From Carettochelys insculpta (taxonomy: Eukaryota; Chordata; Testudines; Carettochelyidae), in contig NC_134137.1 in assembly GCF_033958435.1 (NCBI RefSeq), positions 241,846,501-241,910,500 on the forward strand: DNA of 64,000 bases. Reading direction: 5' to 3'. The stretch's first letter is position 1; each line of letters opens with the position of its first letter. The translations under genes were made by a program, and so were the position numbers. The notes below the pieces were generated by a model. The model had not been told where the DNA came from and ran no database searches. It worked only from the letters and a program-made list of their open reading frames with translations. This document shows positions 1 to 10,798 of the stretch, in pieces.

Positions 1-489
1 GAAGGGATATCTGTGCATGGGAAAAGAATTAACAATGTGAGGTTCGTGGATGACATAGTTATCATTGAGGAAGATAAGGAGAAGCTTGTGAAAACGGTGC
101 AGGTGTTAAACGAAGAAAGGAAGCAGTACGGACTGATTATGAACATTGATAAAACAAAACCAATGGTATTTGGAGATAAGGAAACAGGAAGGAAGATCAG
201 TGTGGATGGTATTGAACAAGAAAATGTAGATAAGTTCACGTATCTGGAGAGCGACATAACGTATGATCTAGACTGTAAGAAGGAAATAGAGACTAGAATA
301 GCAAAAGCAAGAGCGAGTTTGAAGGCAATGGATAAGATCTGGAAAAGCAAAGCAATTAGCTTAAGGATGAAGCTGGGTGTCTTGAAAATGTGTGTATTCA
401 GCAGCATGTTGTACGGATGTGAGACATGGGTGATAACGAAAGATTCGAAAAGAAGAATATTGGCATTCGAAAAGAGTTGTTATAGAAAG
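1..489 (+). pseudogene. RTE-like LINE, reverse transcriptase C-terminal part (copy 1, 5' side)
   Basis: This is part of the reverse transcriptase polyprotein of an endonuclease-type non-LTR retrotransposon. The catalytic motif reads FVDD, with both aspartates at 49-54, followed by a thumb-like region ending in CETWVITKDSKRR. It is close to the second copy at 36161-37422; base 1 here corresponds to about 36576 there. The start of the element lies outside the window. The reading frame is open to base 489, where a CR1 element interrupts it, and the LINE resumes at 1116. The family name is my judgement from the C-terminal pattern and the short trinucleotide 3' tail. Another endonuclease-bearing clade is possible. 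Confidence 0.75.
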
Positions 490-494
490 AGTCT

Positions 495-1109
495 CCTCAC
501 CTCAAAAAAGATATATTGGCATTAGAAAAGGTTCAGAAAAGGGCGACTAAGATGATTTGGGGTTTGGAAAGGGTCCCATATGGGGAGAGGCTAGAGAGAC
601 TGGGACTTTTCAGTTTGGAAAAGAGGCGATTGAGGGGCGATATGATAGAGGTATATAAAATCATGAATGGTGTGGAGAAAGTGAATATAGAAAAATTATT
701 TACCTTTTCCCATAATACAAGAACTAGGGGACACCAAATGAAATTGATGGGTAGTAGGTTCAAAACTAATAAAAGGAAATTTTTCTTCACACAGCGCACA
801 GTCAACCTGTGGAACTCCTTGCCCGAGGAGGCTGTGAAGGCCAGGACTCTATTAGGGTTTAAAAAAGAGCTTGATAAATTTTTGCAGGTTAGGTCCATAA
901 ATGGCTATTAGCCAGGGATAAAGTATGGTGCCCTAGCCTTCTGAACAAGGGCAGGAGATGGATGGCAGGAGATAAATCACTTGATCATTGTCTTCTGTTC
1001 TCCTTCTCTGGGGCATCTGGCATTGGCCACCGTCGGCAGATGGGATGCTGGGCTGGATGGACCTTTGGTCTGACCCAGTATGGCCATTCTTATGTTCTTA
1101 TGTTCTTAT
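495..1109 (+). mobile_element. 5'-truncated CR1 LINE nested in the RTE-like LINE
   Basis: The frame at 516-911 encodes the C-terminal part of a CR1 reverse transcriptase: an [16 protein letters not shown] segment, then [14 protein letters not shown] and a WNSLPEE motif, ending at a stop at 909-911. The 3' untranslated region follows, with a typical CR1 end (GACCTTTGGTCTGACCCAG) and a short TTCTTATG repeat tail at about 1086-1110. The element is flanked by GAGTCT at 489-494 and 1110-1115, which I read as a target-site duplication because the host LINE continues cleanly on both sides. Only the last 600 bases or so of a CR1 are present, typical of 5' truncation, so it is immobile. Confidence 0.85.
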
Positions 1110-1115
1110 GAGTCT

Positions 1116-1480
1116 GAGAACAGGATGGATGCAGAAGGTCACCAATAGGAATTATATAGGAAGATACAGCTGAAAGAGAACCTGCTGCAGAATGTTATAA
1201 AATGGAAGCTACAACTATCTGGACATATTTGAAGAATGAATGACGAACGAAAAATCAAGGCCATAGTATTCAGCCTAATGGATGTTTCAGATAGGAGAGG
1301 CAGACCCCACAGAGAATGGATAGATGATGTGGTAGATTGGTGTGGCACTAGTCTACAGAAACTAAGCCTCTCTGCACTGAATAGGGAAAGATGGAAGGAA
1401 ATACTGAGATAGAGGCATCAGACACCAATGGGCACTGAGCCCACGGTTATTGATGATGACGACGACGACGACGACGAACA
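1116..1480 (+). mobile_element. RTE-like LINE, 3' end (copy 1, resumed) with trinucleotide tail
   Basis: This continues the LINE interrupted at 489. It encodes, with frameshifts, the same C-terminus as the copy at 36161-37422 (GWMQKVTNEE, then a GHICRMND-like motif), and ends in a short GAT/GAC repeat at 1452-1477. Removing the intervening CR1 gives about the same length (roughly 850 bases) as the matching part of copy 2, which confirms that the two pieces were once contiguous. Single-base losses break the frame. Confidence 0.75.
1452..1477 (+). repeat. GAT/GAC trinucleotide microsatellite at LINE 3' end
   Basis: Two GAT units are followed by about seven GAC units. The second LINE copy ends in a GAT-rich version at 37402-37422, so the repeat is the 3' tail of the element and diverged after insertion. 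Confidence 0.85.
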
Positions 1481-4400
1481 CAGTCATACTTAGGGCTAGA
1501 TGTGTGCTGGTGAGAGTTGTGGAGAACATGTGATGGCTGTTGTGTATGGCATATGTATAAATGTGACTGTGTCTTTCATATTGTGTGTGTATTGGTAACA
1601 TACACAAACATAAATGTATGGTTTTCCCCTTGATTTTTCCCCTTGATTTCATGATTTTGTATCATAGATCAACTGGAACAGTTTTTTTTGTGTCAGAGAA
1701 TATATGTATCTTATAGTAATAGATATGTTATGATAATAAAGAACATTTATTTCGCAAAGTCCAACCCAGGTCACCAATAAGGAGATATTCAAGATCATCT
1801 GTAAATTTGTGACGTATAGAGGATAATTGTATAAAACCTCAGGTAGTGACCACACATAGTTTAGTATGCAGCATGGAGACACAGATTCTGACTGTACACC
1901 ACTTCCATATCACAGAAAAGTCAAGTGGTTGTCATGTAGTAAAGGGTTATGATGCATCTTTGGCTTGTGTGATATCAGAATATTGCTCCTTGGGAAAACA
2001 GATTGCAGATGACATGTGTACTGTGAACTTTCTGGTTACATTAACTTACCCAGGGAACATATTTTACAATCAGAAACTGAACCATATACTTCACAGTAGA
2101 AATACAGATATTCTAAATGTGAAAGATAAAATAGGGGGATTCATGAATAAATTTCTCATCACAGCTGCCGTATTGTTCCCGTGTCACCAGAATTTTTAAA
2201 AGTACAGCATGAAAGTAATCAAAACACTGGAAAGACAAATATTTATTTAACTTTTCTGGATTGTATTCCCATTTTGATTAATGTTTTCATGCAGTTTAAC
2301 ATAAAGCTCTAGATACTTATTGGATTTGAAACACATTCTCGTAAACAATTGACTCTATTCTATACTCTAGAATGTTGGGTTATGAAAATCTCTTAAATTG
2401 TCAACTTAATCTTCACCATGTGATTACTTTTCAACTCTCACAAATCAGGAATTCTGGATGTCTGTTAAAGTTGAGTACAAATAACTCAGTGATGAAGTTT
2501 TGAAAGCCCAGCTTCCATTCACTTCGTTACCTCTCTGCGTCTGAGTTTTCAGTAATGACTTCTGAGAAAACTAAACATAGAAATCAAGTAAGTTTGGAAA
2601 ATAATTTACTTCTGGCTCTACCAGCAAGTCCAACTCCAACAAACAATGCAGAATAGGCCATCCTGCTGCTCTTTGGCTGAGGCTACAAAGGGAGTGTGCA
2701 GCTCAGAGTAACTGCCTGGCAGCAGTGCTTCCCCTTCCTTGGTACCTGGCAAAGGAGGGGAAAGAAGTTTGCAGAAAAGTTGAAGGGTAAGAGAGAGAAT
2801 CCATCTGGTGATAGATGAAGTTGGGGGAGTGGAGAAGAAAGTAGGAAGATCATATTTGGAGGGGGCTTGTGTTTTCTTTTTTAAGGTAGAAAAGCATGGG
2901 TTTAACACCTAGATTATTTGTATTTAAACTTTACACAATTATAAAACAATAGCAACCAGAGGGGTGTGCTAGATTCAGTCCAGAGCCATGCCTTTAGGAC
3001 TGGAGAATGATCTTCAGTCACTACAGCCACATGCACCTTCTTACATAACAATGCTGACTGTTTCACTTAGGACGTAGAGGAACAGGCATATCAGTTAGGA
3101 CTGGGGGCTTGTGAAGGGTATAAATAAGTACTGGAGTGTGGAGTTCTGAGAGATGACTAAGTGGGAAAGCTGAGGGGGTTACATAGGGTGGATTACAGGA
3201 AAGGGTGCAAAAGTGTGAGAAGTTGGGACAGATTGTTTAATAACTGAAATTGTTTATAAATAACAAGATTGTCATTTGTCTCTTACAATGACATGAAAAG
3301 TTACGAAAACAGAGACTTTTTAAAAATTCAGATGACTTGTATAAGAAGACCTTACTGCGGGGTTAGTATGCATACACTAAAATCTTAATCTGAACACTAG
3401 TCTGTTTGTATCAAGAGTGTGTGTGTGTGTGTGTGTTGTGTCTCAGGAAATTTTGCTGTTCACTTAATCAAAGATGTACAGCTTAGAACTGGTCAGGAGT
3501 TTTTCAACAGGACTGTTCCTTTGGAAAATTCTGATTCATTGAAGTCGTTTGTGGGAATGAATGTTCCAGCTAAACCTGTGCTAGGGTAGGTGTGTTGTGC
3601 TATGTTTTGAGCCAACAATTTAAAAATTATCTCTGACTTTGTGGGGATTTTTTTTTGTTTAAATAAAAATGCCACAACTCATATTTCTAGTGCCAACAAT
3701 CGATAGCTGAATATGCACTGTTCAAACTAATGTTTTAGTTTGCATCCGTATTTAACTATGGTGAGAGCTTTGATAGGGAAAGGGAGCTGACAGAAGTCTG
3801 GCTTTAACTGCTTTTCTGACTGTTTTAAACATAAATTTTATTTTATTAAAGCACTTTGTTAAGGTAATCCAAATAACTGATCAGTGATTCTTCAAAACCT
3901 AAGAGTTCCTCTCAGATTTTTTGGTTCCTAGTTACACAATTGTGCAATTTAAAATGCTAATGTTTTTGATAGACAAAATTTGCATCTAGCCTGGGAACAT
4001 TAAAAATTACTTTTCAGGTTAGATTGAAAAAAAGGCCACACAATGCCCTTTTGCTCTTGTTTTCTTCTTATTTTTTATTACATAGCAACTTGGAACAGCA
4101 ATTATCCACTTTCCTTTGCTTTAGATTAAGCTGCTATTTCCACGCCTGTTTATGTCACAAAACATTTTTAGATGTAATCCATATATTCTCCAAAAACTTT
4201 TCCCTAATTGCTTAGAAGTCTGTTTGCATTGCTAAGACAATTTATCTCTGGTCTCTGCATCAAAAAGAATGTATCAGACCATTACAGTACGGAAAGCTTA
4301 GTATATGGGCACTGATGCTTACAGTCATTGCACGCTATATTGAGTTCTGTGCCTGTTATTTCACATGACTGTTTTACTTTGCAGCATGGTGTAATGGCAT

Positions 4401-5489
4401 TTTTCATAAATTGCTGATAGTTATCTCCTCTGGTTTACATTAATAGGCATGGTTACACCCCAAGAATAGAAAGAATAGAGCTTCTTGATAGTGTTTTCAT
4501 ATTTAATCAGCTGTCTACAATGTGTTTGGGCCCATTAGTATTAAAATATTATTGGTTAAAACTGAAGTTAGCTAGCTGAACACACATTTATAATGGTTTC
4601 TGTTACTTCAGCAGTTTCATTGCAGAATTCTTTTCAATGAGTTCTGTGACTTGTCCTTTCACCAACACAAACATTAGATGAACAATTTAATTTTTGATTT
4701 TTTTTTCTTGCTTTAATAGACACTTTCACTAGCAGTTTTTACATACCACCCTCCCTGCTTTTTAAATTTTTTCCTATGTATTTAGTGCTCTTAAAAGCAA
4801 GGCCTGGTAGAATAAGGGCAGAGATCTTACATTTTTGAGTGCAATGTGCAAATCAACGTCCCATATTAGTTTTGCTCTTTCTCCCTAGGCCTTGAGAGAG
4901 AGTAAATTTGCTATGACTGCCATGGAATCAAGTTCAGGTCACCCCTGATTGGACAGTGGGAACCCATGGTCCTTTCTACTTTTGACACATTTCTCCAAAA
5001 ATGGAGATGATTTCACTTCTGAGACCACACAATATTGATTTTTCTGGGCCTACGTTTTCAGTGTTATGTATAGGATAGAATTAACAAAGCTAGCTTAGTG
5101 TGGGAGCACCAAGAGAAAAGACGGAGGAGGAAAGAGGAAGCAAATGTACATAATTACTGATTGATCGGGGGAAAAAGAACACAGCCAAGTGACTGGGTAT
5201 TGCCTTGTGAGTATGAGCTCAAGGTCCTCCTTTGAGTCTCTTCAAGGATGTGAGACCTACGAGATTAACACATCCAATAGGTTGTTAAAACTTTCTGAGA
5301 GAGAATACAGTGTAGCTGATGGACCACTCTGTTCATAACCCAGTAGGAAACAGAACTTCTTTGTCCTTCATCCTTATAGTGGGTTGCAAGCTAAAGAAGA
5401 GTAACAGTGTTAATACTGTTGCAAAACAAATCAACAAGAATACCCCCTGATCATTCTGGGATCCATGCATACTTTGGGTTAGCAAGATG
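1481..5489. other. Unassigned background sequence
   Basis: A+T-rich sequence with no reading frame, RNA gene or repeat that I recognise, apart from a 21-bp GT dinucleotide run at 3417-3437. The short open frames here look like chance. Confidence 0.5.
3417..3437. repeat. GT dinucleotide microsatellite
   Basis: About ten uninterrupted GT units, possibly polymorphic. Confidence 0.9.
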
Positions 5490-6026
5490 CAAGAAGTAAT
5501 TCTTCTGCTCTGTTCTGTGCTGTTAAAGCCTCAACTGCAGTATTGTGTTTAGTTCTGGACATCACATGTCAGGAAAGTTATGGAAAGGTTGGAGAAAGTC
5601 CACAGGAGAGTAACAAAAATGATTTAAAAAGCATGATCTGTGAAGGAAGTTTGGAAAATATGGGCTCATTTAATCTGGATACATGAAGACATTGGTGGGG
5701 TATGATAGCAGTTTTCAAGTATATTAAATATTGTTACAAGGAGTAGGGAGAAAATTAGTTTTCATTATCCTCTGAGGATAGGACAAGACACAATGGCATA
5801 TATTGCAACAAGGGCAGTTTAGACTGGACATTAGGAAAAGCTTTGTAATTCCTGGGAAAGTTGGACGTTGGGACAACTTGCCTAGGAAGGCTGTGAAATC
5901 TCTGTCACTAGGAGATTTTAAGAGCAGATTAGACATATACCTGTCATAGTCCTGTGTTTAGTGTAGGTGACTAGCTTAGAAGATCTCTAAGACCCTTTGA
6001 ATCAGACACTGTTATGATTCATAATT
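5490..6026 (+). mobile_element. Decayed CR1 LINE 3' fragment
   Basis: In broken frames this encodes the C-terminal CR1 pattern: a segment reading roughly LEKVHRRVTKM, a stretch matching GRFRLDIRK, and a WDNLPRKAVKSL-like motif. It ends with a CR1-like 3' untranslated region and TATGATTC. It has many more changes than the copies at 0.5 kb and 62.2 kb, so it is an older insertion. The 5' limit is approximate. Confidence 0.7.
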
Positions 6027-6789
6027 GTACCATCCTTTAAGCATCCTTTGTCAAGGTCTTTTTATCTAAACAGATGAAGTCATTAGGGAGAAGACTGGAA
6101 CATTGGTGACAGCATTAGTCCACTTGAAAGTTACTCATTTAGCACAAAAGTTAAAATTCACCTGTAGCCACTCAGGTATGGATTTAGAAGCCCAACTTTA
6201 TGCAGCTTTGCTTGCAGTGTTGTTTACCTAATGCCATAACCACCTCTGCAGGGGGTGATCAGGCTACATTTAAAAAAAACCAAAAACCTTGTAGTTATTG
6301 GATTTTTGTAAAATATATATTACCATGGTTCTCCTTCTCATCAAAGTCTTATTACTATGCAGTATGTTACCCCTTTTGGGTTACTCTATTGTTTTACCCA
6401 ATAATCAAAGCTATAGGTAGCTTGGAACTCTTTTGCATATTTACCTTTTAGTCTAAAATTAATTTTAGTGTATTTTGCATAGTTTGCAAACCTTAAAATT
6501 AAGACACCACGATCCCACAGCTTGTTTTACAACAGGCCTGTGTATGTGATGAGTAAGCACACTGTGGGTGGTCTAGGATAAAATAAAGTTTAAATGCCTG
6601 TTCCTGAGGGCAACTTTTTTCACCTCCAGTAGATAAACACGTAGCGATGGTTTAAAAGATTTTACTAGTTGGTTTATTTAACATGAACAACAAATATCCC
6701 AATGGTTAAATATAACTGTTTTTCCCCTGGTACTTTAGTGGAAATTATGTGCAAGATTTGTGAATGCTCAATTGTTCCAAAAGTGGGCC
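6027..6789. other. Unassigned background sequence
   Basis: A+T-rich sequence. I see no supported gene or repeat. Confidence 0.5.
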
Positions 6790-7356
6790 TTAGTAGAAAT
6801 TTACTTCTGCACAGCGCAGTATTGAAGATTTTGCTGCATTCTGTGACACAGAACTCATGGAACTAAACCTCAAACAACCTATTTCCTTTTTCTCCAAAGC
6901 AGCCTTTAGTTCAGGCGATGAAGTATGTGTACAGAAAGTACACTGCAGGCTGGAGTCCTCCAAGGGAAATGCTCTTCTTATTGGATCATATGTCTGAGGT
7001 TTGATGGCATACATTTCTAAGCTTCATATCAACTCAAGCAGATGAATGGAGACATTTTGATACATACTCATATGTAGGGTTGGATCTGCAACCAAGTACT
7101 GTATATTTAATCTTTTCCTTGGCTGTTGCTCATTCACAATGTCTCTTATCTCATTTACAAATGGAAGAAGCATGAGCTCACTATAGAGTTTGCTATTCAA
7201 GACATCACCGTCTCCTTCACTTTTTATTCTTTGATACTTTCTGATGTGGCTTTTCTTATTCTGACTGTGTGGGCAAGAAAAACTTGAGCCAGATTCTAGG
7301 ACATTGTACTCCCTCTTGTGAATTTTAAGTTTTATTTTTAGCAAATATAAAGCCAC
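6790..7356 (-). pseudogene. Unrecognised reverse-strand reading frame with one in-frame stop
   Basis: On the minus strand a single frame runs 7356 to 6790, about 188 codons, broken by one TGA at 7024-7026. The first part (110 residues from a GTG codon) is hydrophilic, with a Cys/His-containing stretch (SFSCPHSQNKKSHIRK). The second part (74 residues from 7014) contains two nearby cysteines (LQCTFC). This is longer than most chance frames in such A+T-rich sequence, so it could be a decayed exon or a retrocopy. I do not recognise the protein. No poly-A tail, flanking duplication or ATG start supports either idea, and chance is still possible. Confidence 0.25.
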
Positions 7357-8073
7357 TGAAAAGTCTCTCTCTTAGTTGAGATTACTTACATTTTCTCCAC
7401 AGTGCTGTGTCTATGTGACTGACCTACTCGGTGGGAATAATATCATGAGATGAGAAGGTAGTTCATGCTCCATACCCTCTCAGGCCACAGCTTCTCTTTT
7501 AAAGACTGCTAGTGAGGGTGGCACTTCTAAAAGCAATTTCTGGGTTGTTTATAGGCCTGATCTGATTGAATTGAGGCTCAGCTATCTCTGACTTGTTGCT
7601 TCTCACACCTCCCCTTGCCCCGCCCTGCCCCACAACAGTGACAGTCATTAGAAATGCTGAAGCTAAGAGAAACAAACATGTAAATCCTAGGCAGCTTGGT
7701 AGAGGGTGCTGTGGAACTCCTTTCCACAAGAAGTCAGGATGATCCTGAGTGTCTTCTTTCAGGGTGCAGTGCAAAGGCTTCTCTCTGCAGTTTCTGGAAG
7801 CAAAATAACTAAATGGGTTTTAATTCTTACTTATGAGACTATGTACACACAGACTTGCAATAATGAAAGGGATGACTCACAACCCATTTAGTTATTTGAT
7901 TTCTAAGACACTTGCCAGGGCTCGCTTGCCCCTGCACTTTTATGTCCGTTATCTGCTACTACAGAATGATGATGTGAGCAGGCTCCCGCTGTAAAGGTGC
8001 AGGCTCACACTGTATGTAAAGTCAAAGCTAATGATGGAAAGCAGCTATTTAGGCTGTTTAGTTTCTTATTTTC
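7357..8073. other. Unassigned sequence with a 17-bp hairpin
   Basis: Perfect 17-bp inverted arms lie at 7803-7819 and 7881-7897 around a 61-base loop. A stretch at 7706-7790 vaguely resembles the end of a LINE protein (LWNSFPQEV) but is too short to assign. Nothing else is recognised. Confidence 0.4.
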
Positions 8074-8815
8074 TCTGTGACACTTTCTTGGGGAGCCCAG
8101 CACTATTTGTCACGTTGTTATAACCCTATCTGTTTGCCTGCTATCCCCTGACCAGGCATGCTCTTATGTCCTGTCTAGGTCCAGTGGGCGTGACCACTTC
8201 TGTCTTGAGCTCCCTTTGTTTGTCCTGGTTGGCAAGCTTCTGTTGCTTCTGTTCCCGCTCCTTGTTCTGACACCTGGCCACCCCAACTCCACCAGAAGCC
8301 TTTCCAACTCCAGCCTCCACGTCTCTTGGCCTCTCACCATCTGTGCTAATTCATCTGGGGAGCTGGCTGCTTGGTCTCCTGCATGCTTTGAGGGAGAAAA
8401 AAAGCCCCTTCTGGACCCCCAGTGTGAAGCAGGTGCCCCATCTTGCTTTATGACACATTAGTGCAGCAGGGCCAATAGTTCTCCAATTCGGCACATTTCA
8501 CTGTGCACACAGCTGCTTCATACTAAAGTCAGCATGTTTCTTTTCTCATCCTGCTTTTTCTGCTGTTTACTCATCGTTACTCTCTGTTGTTCTATTTCCT
8601 TTACCCAAATTAGACAAACAACAAGTAACAAACATAACCTTTGTTTCCATGTTTCTAACTCTGAATCTTCTAGGCTTTGATGTATCAGTGTTCAAAGTGG
8701 TGAAGCTAAGCCAGCCAACAAACTTTGTGTAAATTCTGCCAACTACACCACTGTGACACTTTCTTGGGGAGGTCAGAACTATGGGGTCACCTTGTTACTC
8801 CCTTGCCTCAGTGAA
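8074..8815. repeat. Pair of diverged direct repeats, class unknown
   Basis: A 21-base identical block occurs at about 8075-8095 and 8751-8771 in the same orientation, followed by about 40 bases of weaker similarity after each. The 650 bases between them are more G+C-rich than the surroundings. The two could be fragments of one dispersed repeat family or ends of an old element. I cannot name the class. Confidence 0.4.
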
Positions 8816-9390
8816 GGAGAGTTTTGCTGATAGCTAATAGATTGAGGTCTCAGGCAGCTGTGGCCCAGGTGAGCACCAGTAAACCTCTCTTGCTAAGGCA
8901 AGGGCAGGAAGTAATAAATGCGGGCCTTCCTGAGAAGTTATAACATCATCTGTATATTTCTAGTGTTCTGGTTAGTATAACTAAATATACCTGCTGATGT
9001 AGTTTCCGCTATTGTTCATTCATTGAGACCATTCAGCCAGCTAACAGGTTTCACTCTCTGAAAAATATCCTGATAGTCGCTTATATCTTCCTTTTCTATT
9101 ATCATTCTGTTACTCGAAGCTGTATCCTGTATAGCATTCTCAAACAGGTTACCTCTATCACCTTTACGACACTTCCCCCACCACCACCACCACCACACAC
9201 CATGAATCATTGTTTAGCTAAGCAATGCTAATTATGCCTATTAAAATCTTTGTCAGTCTGTCCAGTCTCCTACATGCTTTTCTATTATCACACACTTGTC
9301 ATCTAGCAGGAAACCCATGAAGTATAAGTTCTTGAACAGCAAAGAATTGCTATAATTGCCATGTTGTTAATTATCACAGCATCCTTGGTG
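8816..9390. other. Unassigned sequence with CCA microsatellite
   Basis: Contains a CCA trinucleotide run at 9178-9198. No gene is recognised. Confidence 0.5.
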
Positions 9391-10030
9391 TAACATCCAA
9401 GTAGGACAGGAAAGAGGATTGAGATTCACGAGTGAAAAGAAGGCACCTGACACCAAAGGCTAGTTGAAAAACCATTTATTTGAGGCAGTTAGCACTCAGG
9501 ATCCCAAAGTAAATTTCCCAACTCTCTATTGCAAGAAGATTGATCTTATGCCCCTTCAACCATCGGGGACCCTGTAACAACTGCAGACAGTCCCAAGGAA
9601 GTCACGTGGCACCAGCACCTGGTCCAACGGAGAGTCCAATTTGCTGCCCAGCAGTGTGGTTTTTATAGGCTCCCTAAGTTGCTGAATCATGGTTATATAA
9701 CTGTTCATTCAATTAGTAGATTGGATTTCCCCTTATGTGTTTATGTGCTGCTTACCTTACCTATCAGGCATTGTTCACATGCATACAGCAGTTAGGCTGG
9801 TCTCCCTGGATCACAACATCCTAAGGGGACTTCACCTCCCCCCCTGCCCCAGACCTGCTGGTACAATATTCTTCTGCTTTGGTCCCTTACACTTAGTGTT
9901 ATGTTTTTGATTGTCAGATACTTGACTATAAACAATGTTTGCAAATCATAATCCAGCTGATACAGGCAGGCAGACAAAATACAAGGATATGGTTTAATTA
10001 GCCTGCAACTCATTTGGGAATGCCCCACAA
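9391..10030 (-). mobile_element. Candidate solo LTR of an endogenous retrovirus-like element
   Basis: Read on the minus strand, this stretch has LTR architecture in the right order: a start TGTGGGG near 10030, a TATAAAA box at 9667-9661, an AATAAA polyadenylation signal at 9480-9475 about 185 bases further on, and an end in ATGTTACA near 9391. This suggests U3, R and U5. No retroviral coding sequence adjoins it, so a solo LTR left by recombination is the simplest reading. I could not find a matching target duplication (flanks CTTGG and ATAAA), so the ends and the assignment are tentative. Confidence 0.4.
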
Positions 10031-10265
10031 TAAATTATATAGCGATGGTCCTTGTTCTTTCCTTAGTCATATTTCCACTTAGTTTGATGGTTGCCATTAT
10101 CCTTCCTTATTCCCAACTTGATCCCAGCCCACTGCTAGTTCCTCATCACCTTCCAGTCATATGAAGATTAAAGGGTATGATAAAAAGGTTGGGTATGGGG
10201 TCATTTCTCTCCATTGCATGAGACATTAGAATCCCCAATCCCCTCTTCCAGCTTCCCTAGGGCCA
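10031..10265. other. Unassigned sequence
   Basis: No gene or repeat recognised. Confidence 0.5.
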
Positions 10266-10798
10266 CTGTTTCCCAAATGGTGGTCTTTAACCACCAGTGG
10301 TGCTGGGGAAGCTTTTAGGTAATTTGCCATATCTAAGGCTAGATTAACCCATCACTGAGTCCTAGTTTGGGCAAACATGCTCCTCCCAGCCAGATGCTGG
10401 TCCCCATTCCCCACTCTGGGTATTGCGACTTGGGGCATTGTGTCACAGAGCCCAATATACCCTCAGAGCCACTCACTCAGATTTGGTCTAACTGCTTGTC
10501 CATCGTGGCAGTGGAGCAACCAAGTCAAACCTGAGTTGCACTGTGACCTGAGGTACCAAGCGGCAATGTCTGCAGTTGGGCACCATGCCCAGCCCTGTGG
10601 GACACAAGCCCCTTTGTGGGGTGAATGCAAGGGGGGCTTTCTCTTCTAAACCGTCCCTTCCGTGTTGAGTTGGGACTAGATTTGCAGCACTGTGGCAGAG
10701 GGTGCATTATGTGTAATAGCCACCATGATGTCTGTCCGTCTAGGGCAAAATGCAGTTGGTTAGTAACCTTAGTAAAAAGATTGAGAACCACCACTGTA
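10266..10798. mobile_element. Non-autonomous hAT-like DNA transposon (tentative)
   Basis: The left end reads CACTGTTTCCCAAATGG. The right end, reverse-complemented, reads CAGTGGTGGTTCTCAATC. Both resemble the terminal inverted repeats of Charlie-type hAT elements. The roughly 530-bp interior has no transposase. I could not see a clean 8-bp target duplication, so the boundaries are approximate. Confidence 0.4.

Noticed and set aside
533..898. A 121-residue minus-strand open frame
   Set aside because: Antisense shadow of the CR1 coding end at 516-911.
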